Assembly (NCBI RefSeq): GCF_002305895.1
Contig: NZ_CP022203.1
Span: forward strand, 1,156,501-1,220,500
Reading direction: 5' to 3'
DNA from: Corallococcus macrosporus DSM 14697
Lineage (GTDB): Bacteria > Myxococcota > Myxococcia > Myxococcales > Myxococcaceae
Length of the DNA stretch: 64,000 nt
Below the pieces are notes generated by a model. That model made no database searches and was not told the DNA's origin. It worked only from the letters and a program-made list of their open reading frames with translations. The translations under genes and the position numbers were made by a program. Shown one piece after another: positions 58,474-64,000 of this stretch. Positions within the stretch are counted from its first letter, which is position 1. Each line of letters starts with the position of its first letter.

Positions 58474-61044
58474 ATGCGTCGCCTGCTGTCGTTGGGACTG
58501 TTGCTGCTCACCGCCACCGCCTGCTCCGGCGACGACGACGAGGACCCGAGGGAGCAGCCTCCCTCCCGGACCGGTCGCATCCAGGGGGCGCTGACGCCCT
58601 TCCAGAGCAGTGAGCGCTCCACGGGCGACGGCGCCTCCCGGACGGTGCGCTCGCCGTTTCGCGCGGGCGAGCTGGCGGCGCTGAAGGAGACGCTGCGAGG
58701 GCTGTCCGCGGGGCGCTCGCGTGGGGAGCAGGTGGCGCCGAAGCGCGTGCCGGGGCTCTCCATCGTCCCATGGGCGCCAGGCCATGCGCCGCTCGAGCGC
58801 GCCTCCCGCGAGGACCCCACGATTCCGGGGGAGGTCATCCTCCGCTTCGAGGAGGCGGGCCTCTCACCGGAGCGCGTGCTGGCGGCGGTGCGGCGCCCGG
58901 GCTTCCGCGCGGTGCACAAGGGCTACGCCAGCGAGTACGTGCACCTGGTGGGCTACGAGCCGCTGGACGGCGAGGCGGTGACGGCCGCGAAGACGCAGGC
59001 GTGGGCCGCGCGGCTCGCCCAGGTGCCGGGCGTGACGTACGCGGTGCGCAACGAGCGGATGCGGGCGGCGGCCGCGCCGGATGACCGGGGCTACAGCCTC
59101 CAGTGGCACTACCCCACGCTCAACCTGCCGGCCGCGTGGGACCTGGCGCCGGACGCGTCCAGCGTCGTGGTGGCCGTCATCGACAGCGGCGTCGTTCCGC
59201 ACCCGGACCTGACGAACGTGCTCCCGGGTTACGACATGATTTCGGACCCGGAGAACGCGGGTGACGGCGACGGCCGGGACAGCGACCCGCGGGACGAGGG
59301 CGGGGACACGCCCAGCGGCGGCTCGACGTGGCACGGCTCGCACGTGGCGGGCACCATTGGCGCCAACACGAACAACCAGGAGGGCGTCGCGGGCGTGGCG
59401 TGGAACGCCCGGCTGCTGCCGGTGCGGGTGCTGGGGAAGAAGGGCGGCACGAGCTTCGACATCGCGGCGGCCCTCACCTGGGCCACCGGCGGCAGCGTGC
59501 CGGGCGTGCCGGACAACCCCACCCCCGCGAAGGTGGTGAACATGAGCCTGGGGGGCAGGGCGCCGCCGCAGGCGCTGTACCAGGACGCCATCGACGCGGC
59601 CCTGGGGCGAGGGGCCATCATCGTCGTCGCCGCGGGCAACGAGGACGTGGACGCGCGCAACAGCACGCCGTGCAACCAGCAGAACGTCATCTGCGTGGGC
59701 TCCACCAGCCTGGCGGGCCAGCGCAGCAGCTTCTCCAACTTCGGCGTGGACGTGGACGTGGTGGCGTCCGGCGGGGAGATGCGCGAGGACCTGAACGGCG
59801 ACGGCTACCCGGACGGCGTGCTGTCCACGGTGCTGGATGAGAACGGGCAGCCGGCCTATGCCTTCTCGCAGGGCACCAGCATGGCGGCGCCGCACGTGGC
59901 GGGCGTGGTGGCGCTGATGGCGGCGTCGCGGCCGGACCTGGATGCCGCGACGGCGGAGGGCATCTTGAAGGAGACCGCCACGCCGCTCACCAACGCGCAG
60001 TGCCCGGAGGGCTGTGGCGCGGGGCTCGTCAACGCGCTCGCGGCGCTGGCCCGCATCTCCAACGAGGACCCGGGCTCCCTGGACCCGCGGCTCAACGTGA
60101 CGACGTCCACGCTGTTCTTCCGGGGCAGCGGCACGCAGCAGCTCATCCTGAGCAACGTGGGCGGCAACCGGGGCGGCGACCTGATGGTGACGGCCACCAA
60201 GAGTGGGCCCAATGAAGCGGCGGTGTCGTTCCCGCAGGGGAACACGGTGCGCGTGCCCGCCTTCGGCTCGGCGCCGCTGGCCGTGGCGGTGGATGCCGCC
60301 GGGCTGCCCGCGGGAGACACGGTGGTGACGTTGAGCCTGGTGGGCTCGGGCACGTCGGGGGCGGCGACGGTGGCGGTGAAGATTGGCGTGGCGGGCGCTG
60401 CCAGCGACCTGGACGCCTTCGTCGCGTTCGTGTGGCAGGACGCGCGGGGGGAGTGGCAGACGTCCGAGGATGCCGTCGCGATTGCGCCCGCTTCGGCGAA
60501 CTACGCGTACAGCATCTCCCTGACGCCGCGCACGTACTACGCGCTGGCCACCATCGACGACGACCAGGACGGCAACTTCTTCGAGGACGGCGAGCGCACC
60601 GGCTACTGGCGCAACGTGGACGCCTTCGAGCCGCTGTTCGTCGAGGAGGGGGAACGCATCACCGACGTGAGCTTCGACCTGATTCCGCTGGCGCCCATCG
60701 ATGACGACCCGGCGCTGGTGGTGGGCAGTGCTTGCGGCTCCAACGGGGACTGTCCCGGGGGCGTGTGTGTGACGGACTATCCGGGCGGGTACTGCTCCAT
60801 GGACTGCACCACGTCGGCGTGTCCGGCGGGCTCGCGGTGCTACATCGTGGACTCCGCTTCCGGGCTCAAGGCCTGCCTGGCGACCTGTTCACGCCAGGTG
60901 GGGACGGGGCAGGGGGACTGCCGCTCCGGGTACGTCTGCTACAGCGACGGCACGGGCTCTGGTGCGTGCCAGCCCAACTGCCGCACCTCCGGCCTGTCGT
61001 GCGGTGGGGGCCGGACGTGCCTGGCCACCGGCTTCTGCCAGTGA
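58474..61044 (+). CDS. Subtilisin-family (S8) serine protease lipoprotein
   Basis: An 856-residue secreted protease. ATG 58474 opens a signal with a lipobox-like end LLTATAC (Cys20). A pro-region precedes the catalytic domain (about 205-530). The triad is Asp in VIDSGV, His in WHGSHVAGT and Ser in GTSMAAPHV, with the oxyanion Asn in AAGNED. After it come a beta-sandwich region and a Cys-rich C-terminal region of about 110 residues (CGSNGDCPGG, CSMDCTTSACPAGS, CGGGRTCLATGFC) that resembles disulfide modules in other myxobacterial surface proteins. It is probably outer-membrane attached and used in predation or matrix turnover. Confidence 0.92.
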   Translation: MRRLLSLGLLLLTATACSGDDDEDPREQPPSRTGRIQGALTPFQSSERSTGDGASRTVRSPFRAGELAALKETLRGLSAGRSRGEQVAPKRVPGLSIVPWAPGHAPLERASREDPTIPGEVILRFEEAGLSPERVLAAVRRPGFRAVHKGYASEYVHLVGYEPLDGEAVTAAKTQAWAARLAQVPGVTYAVRNERMRAAAAPDDRGYSLQWHYPTLNLPAAWDLAPDASSVVVAVIDSGVVPHPDLTNVLPGYDMISDPENAGDGDGRDSDPRDEGGDTPSGGSTWHGSHVAGTIGANTNNQEGVAGVAWNARLLPVRVLGKKGGTSFDIAAALTWATGGSVPGVPDNPTPAKVVNMSLGGRAPPQALYQDAIDAALGRGAIIVVAAGNEDVDARNSTPCNQQNVICVGSTSLAGQRSSFSNFGVDVDVVASGGEMREDLNGDGYPDGVLSTVLDENGQPAYAFSQGTSMAAPHVAGVVALMAASRPDLDAATAEGILKETATPLTNAQCPEGCGAGLVNALAALARISNEDPGSLDPRLNVTTSTLFFRGSGTQQLILSNVGGNRGGDLMVTATKSGPNEAAVSFPQGNTVRVPAFGSAPLAVAVDAAGLPAGDTVVTLSLVGSGTSGAATVAVKIGVAGAASDLDAFVAFVWQDARGEWQTSEDAVAIAPASANYAYSISLTPRTYYALATIDDDQDGNFFEDGERTGYWRNVDAFEPLFVEEGERITDVSFDLIPLAPIDDDPALVVGSACGSNGDCPGGVCVTDYPGGYCSMDCTTSACPAGSRCYIVDSASGLKACLATCSRQVGTGQGDCRSGYVCYSDGTGSGACQPNCRTSGLSCGGGRTCLATGFCQ

Positions 61045-61046
61045 GG

Positions 61047-61075
61047 CTCGGGCGCCCGTGTCCAGGACGCCCGAG
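61047..61075 (+). terminator. Hairpin after the subtilase gene
   Basis: CTCGGGCG and CGCCCGAG form an 8-bp stem over a 13-base loop, starting 2 bases after the stop codon. No T-run follows, so termination is uncertain. Confidence 0.4.
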
Positions 61076-61157
61076 GGGTAGGGAGGTGGACACTTGGCCA
61101 CAGTTCCCAGTTCCCACCGGCCGGTGACGGCGGCATCGTGCAGTCATCTTGTCCCTG

Positions 61158-61757
61158 ATGCAGCGACTGAAGAGTGAGACGCGCCCGCACCACGAGCGCA
61201 CCGAGGCCCAGGTGCGCTTGATGGACCCGGACCTCACGCCCACGGCGTACCGCCGCCACCTGGAAGCGCTTCACGGCTTCTATGGCCCATTGGAGACCCG
61301 GCTCGCCGGGCTGGGCCTCGACGCGGTGGCGGGCCTGTCCGTCCACGCGCGCTGGAAGGTGCCCCTCCTGGTGGAGGACCTTCGCGCGCTCGGCCACGAC
61401 GACGCCTCGCTCGCACACCTGCCGCGCTGCGGGGGGCTGCCCTCACTGGCGGGCGTGCCCGAGGCCCTGGGCTGCCTGTATGTTCTGGAGGGCTCCACGC
61501 TGGGCGGCCAGCTCATCCTCCGGCACCTGCGCCGCCACTTCGACGGCACGCCCCTGGGCCCCTTCGCCTTCTTCCGCGCCTACGGCGACGACGTCGGGCC
61601 CCGATGGCGGGCCTTCGGCGAGGCCGTCAATCAGGCCTCCGTCGTCGCCGCGGATGCCGCCTTCGACAGCCGTGCCGTGAAGGGCGCACAGGACACCTTC
61701 GACGCCTTCGCGGCCTGGCTACGACGGGAACAGGCCCATGCCTCCGTCTCCGCCTGA
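61158..61757 (+). CDS. bphO: Biliverdin-producing heme oxygenase
   Basis: A 199-residue heme oxygenase that opens heme to biliverdin, CO and iron. The proximal histidine is in the N-terminal segment LKSETRPHHERTE. The distal helix is represented by LYVLEGSTLGGQLI. ATG 61158 is chosen; an upstream TTG at 61149 is possible. It overlaps the bacteriophytochrome gene by 20 bases and so supplies its chromophore in the same transcript. Lack of haem-uptake neighbours favours the photoreceptor role over iron gain. Confidence 0.92.
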   Translation: MQRLKSETRPHHERTEAQVRLMDPDLTPTAYRRHLEALHGFYGPLETRLAGLGLDAVAGLSVHARWKVPLLVEDLRALGHDDASLAHLPRCGGLPSLAGVPEALGCLYVLEGSTLGGQLILRHLRRHFDGTPLGPFAFFRAYGDDVGPRWRAFGEAVNQASVVAADAAFDSRAVKGAQDTFDAFAAWLRREQAHASVSA

Positions 61758-64000
61758 AATCGACCTGAGCCAGTGTGAGCGGGAGCCCATCCATCTGCTG
61801 GGAGGCGTGCAGCCTCACGGCGTGCTCGTGGCCTTCCACGCGGCGTCGTCCCGAATCACGGTGGTGAGCGCCAACACGGAGCCCCTGCTGGGCGCTTCGC
61901 CTCCCGCGCTGCTCGGCCAGCCCATCACCGCCGTGCTCGACGCGGAGTCCTTGGCGCGCGTGCGCGCGGGCACCGGCACCGGCCCCGTGCGCGTGCGGGC
62001 CGGTGGACGTGCCTGCTCCGCGTTGCTGCACGCCAGCGGCGACGCGTCAGTGCTGGAGCTGGAGCCACTGACGGACGCGGACACCCGCGTGGAGGAGGAC
62101 GCGCTGGAGGCCATCCACGCGCTCGTGGCTCCGCTGGGGCAGGTGCGGGGGACGTCCGCGCTGCTCCAGGTCGCGGCGGAGGGGGTGCGCGCGCTCACCG
62201 GCTTCGACCGCGTCATGGTGTACCGCTTCCACGCGGACTGGCACGGCGAGGTGGTGGCGGAGAGCCGGGCCGAAGGCGTGGACGGCTTCATGGGCCTGCA
62301 CTTCCCGGCCAGCGACATCCCCGCGCAGGCGCGGGCGCTCTACCGGCGCAGCCCGCTGCGGCTCATCGCGGACGTCCACGCGAGGCCCGTGGGGCTGGTG
62401 CCCCCCACGTTGCCGGACACCGGCCAGCCGCTGGACCTGTCCGGCGCGGCGCTTCGCAGCGTGTCCGAGGTGCACCTCGAATACCTGCGCAACATGGGCG
62501 TGGGCGCGTCCTTCTCCGTGTCGCTGCTCAAGGACGGCGAGCTGTGGGGGCTCATCGCCTGCCACCACCTGTCACCGCGTCATGTGTCCGCCCAGCGGCG
62601 GCAGGCGTGTGAAGTGCTCGCGCGCCTGTTGTCGCTCCAACTCGGCGCGGAGGAGCGCGGCGCGGACGCGGCCACCCGCGTGCACCGGGCGGAGCTCCTT
62701 TCGCGGCTCGTCGCGGGCCTGGGCGGCGAAGGCGTGTCGCTGCCCAGCGCACTGGAGACCCACGGCGCGCTGCTGATGGACCTCACCGGCGCCACCGGCG
62801 TGGCGCTCGTCCTGGGCGAGCGGCTCGACGCGGAGCAGGGCGAGGCGCCGCTGCTCGTGGGCCAGACGCCCACGCCGAAGGAGGTCCTGGCGCTGGCGAC
62901 GCGGCTGGCGAGCACGCCGGGCGGGAGCGGCACCCTGCACACCGAGCGGCTGGGCGCGCTGCATCCGCCCCTGGCCGGACGCGCGGACGTGGCCGCGGGC
63001 CTGCTGGCCGTCCGCCTGGACCCCCAGGCGCCGCGCTTCGTCTTCTGGTTCCGCCCCGAAGTGGCGCGGACCGTCACCTGGGCGGGCAATCCCCACAAGC
63101 CCGCCCAGCCCGAGCCCGGCCACGCGCGCCTGCATCCGCGTGCCTCGTTCGAGGCGTGGCGCGAGGACGTGCGCGGCGCCAGCACGCCGTGGACGCAGGC
63201 GGACGTGGAGGCGGCCGAGTCCTTCCGGGGCGCCCTCGTGGGCGTGGTGTTGCGCCATGCCGCGGAGCTGGCCCGGCTGTCGCGCGCCCTGGCCCGCTCC
63301 AACGCGGAGCTGGAGTCCTTCAGCGGCACGGTGGGGCACGACCTGCGCGAGCCCCTGCGCGGCATCCAGCAGTACACGACCTTCTTCCTGGAGGACCACG
63401 GCGCGGCGCTCGCCCCGGACGGCCGCGAACAGCTCCAGTCCGTGACGTGGCTCGCCCGCCGGGCGCAGGCCCTGTTGGAGGACCTCTTCGAATACAGCCG
63501 GCTGGGCCGCATCGAGCTGGCCTGGCGGGAGGTGGACATGCACGCGCTGGTGGAGGAGGCGCTCGCCGTGGTGGCCTCCCGGCTCCAGGAAGGGGAGGCC
63601 GACGTGCGCCTGCCCCGCCGCCTGCCCCGCGTCGCCTGTGACGCCGTCCGCATCCGCCAGGTCTGGGAGAACCTCCTGGCCAACGCGGCCAAGTACCAGG
63701 CGGCGGCCCCCCACTGGGTGGAGGTGGGCTACCACGGCCCTGGGGAGCCACGTCCGGAGGCGGCGGCGCGGCATGACGCGCCCTACGTTTTCTTCGTGAA
63801 AGACCCTGGCATCGGCATCGCCTCGCGGTTCCACGAGGCCATCTTCGACATGTTCCGCCGGCTGCACCCCGTGCAGGCGTACGGAGGCGGCACCGGCGCG
63901 GGGCTGGCCATCGCGCGCCGGCTGGTGCGGCTGCACGGCGGCGAGCTCTGGGTCGACTCCTCGCCAGGGCAGGGCGCCACCTTCTACTTCACGCTGGGAC
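61738..64000 (+). CDS. bphP: Bacteriophytochrome histidine kinase, 3' end outside the window
   Basis: A red/far-red photoreceptor kinase of at least 754 residues; the frame runs off the window close to its natural end. Cys13 in the N-terminal segment (SQCEREPIHLLGGVQPHG) is the biliverdin attachment site. The PAS domain is followed by GAF with the signature HFPASDIPAQARALY, then PHY, and a HisKA domain with His534 in GTVGHDLREPLRG. The HATPase N-box is ENLLANAAKY, with the G-boxes KDPGIGI and GGGTGAGLAIARRL. It starts at ATG 61738 inside the heme oxygenase gene, in a different frame. In myxobacteria such proteins control light-affected development. Confidence 0.94.
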   Translation, partial: MPPSPPEIDLSQCEREPIHLLGGVQPHGVLVAFHAASSRITVVSANTEPLLGASPPALLGQPITAVLDAESLARVRAGTGTGPVRVRAGGRACSALLHASGDASVLELEPLTDADTRVEEDALEAIHALVAPLGQVRGTSALLQVAAEGVRALTGFDRVMVYRFHADWHGEVVAESRAEGVDGFMGLHFPASDIPAQARALYRRSPLRLIADVHARPVGLVPPTLPDTGQPLDLSGAALRSVSEVHLEYLRNMGVGASFSVSLLKDGELWGLIACHHLSPRHVSAQRRQACEVLARLLSLQLGAEERGADAATRVHRAELLSRLVAGLGGEGVSLPSALETHGALLMDLTGATGVALVLGERLDAEQGEAPLLVGQTPTPKEVLALATRLASTPGGSGTLHTERLGALHPPLAGRADVAAGLLAVRLDPQAPRFVFWFRPEVARTVTWAGNPHKPAQPEPGHARLHPRASFEAWREDVRGASTPWTQADVEAAESFRGALVGVVLRHAAELARLSRALARSNAELESFSGTVGHDLREPLRGIQQYTTFFLEDHGAALAPDGREQLQSVTWLARRAQALLEDLFEYSRLGRIELAWREVDMHALVEEALAVVASRLQEGEADVRLPRRLPRVACDAVRIRQVWENLLANAAKYQAAAPHWVEVGYHGPGEPRPEAAARHDAPYVFFVKDPGIGIASRFHEAIFDMFRRLHPVQAYGGGTGAGLAIARRLVRLHGGELWVDSSPGQGATFYFTLG

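Noticed and set aside
61738-61757. Possible frameshift at the heme oxygenase/bacteriophytochrome joint
   Set aside because: The 20-base overlap is a normal coupled start: both proteins have complete, expected ends, and Cys13 of the phytochrome is in place.

Overview
The window looks like a chromosomal segment of a Myxococcus-type myxobacterium (Myxococcota). The evidence is very high GC with strong third-position GC bias, a MYXO-CTERM sorting tail, TIGR02266/PilZ and TIGR02265/DUF2378 paralogues, a CglD-type gliding-motility lipoprotein, a cytoplasmic Ser/Thr kinase, a CorE-like metal-dependent sigma factor and a di-heme enzyme of the family that I recall being named after M. xanthus MXAN_0977. 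Because of the GC bias, long open frames run antisense to nearly every gene. I treated these as shadows and chose starts by ribosome binding sites, signal peptides and family alignment.

Layout. 0-11 kb: end of a PlsC acyltransferase, a secreted GSDH-type dehydrogenase with MYXO-CTERM, two small paralogous membrane proteins, sbcD-sbcC, then a PilZ protein with a kinase. 11-23 kb: cglD, an M14 carboxypeptidase with an MBL-fold hydrolase, and a methionine-branch operon (bifunctional thrA plus two Cys/Met-metabolism PLP enzymes). 23-42 kb: a metal, mostly copper, neighbourhood. It holds an ECF44/CorE-like sigma factor, an MbnP/MbnH copper pair, a Cu-type P1B ATPase, a 16-Cys four-helix protein, a three-gene CusCBA-type efflux operon and a Cys-containing exported protein. 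Within it lie a GIY-YIG fusion, a ClC channel, an NTF2-like/TetR divergent pair and a Rieske oxygenase. 42-46 kb: a cysteine-synthase-like enzyme, a receiver-PAS-histidine kinase hybrid, a DUF2378 protein and an orphan FbpC-like ABC ATPase. 46-54 kb: a compact operon of a LodA/GoxA-type CTQ enzyme, a LodB-type flavoprotein and a pentaheme cytochrome, each overlapping the next by 4 bases, with an unrecognised protein converging on it. 54-64 kb: an Lhr helicase, a subtilase lipoprotein, and a heme oxygenase overlapping a bacteriophytochrome kinase cut by the window end.

The most interesting unit is the LodA-LodB-pentaheme operon. Its cytochrome suggests that the CTQ enzyme passes electrons to a heme chain instead of, or besides, oxygen. 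Three 21-bp-phased repeats lie in the divergent lodA/lhr intergenic region. The second theme is the concentration of copper genes around a cysteine-rich sigma factor. No tRNA, rRNA, CRISPR array, transposase or phage gene was found.
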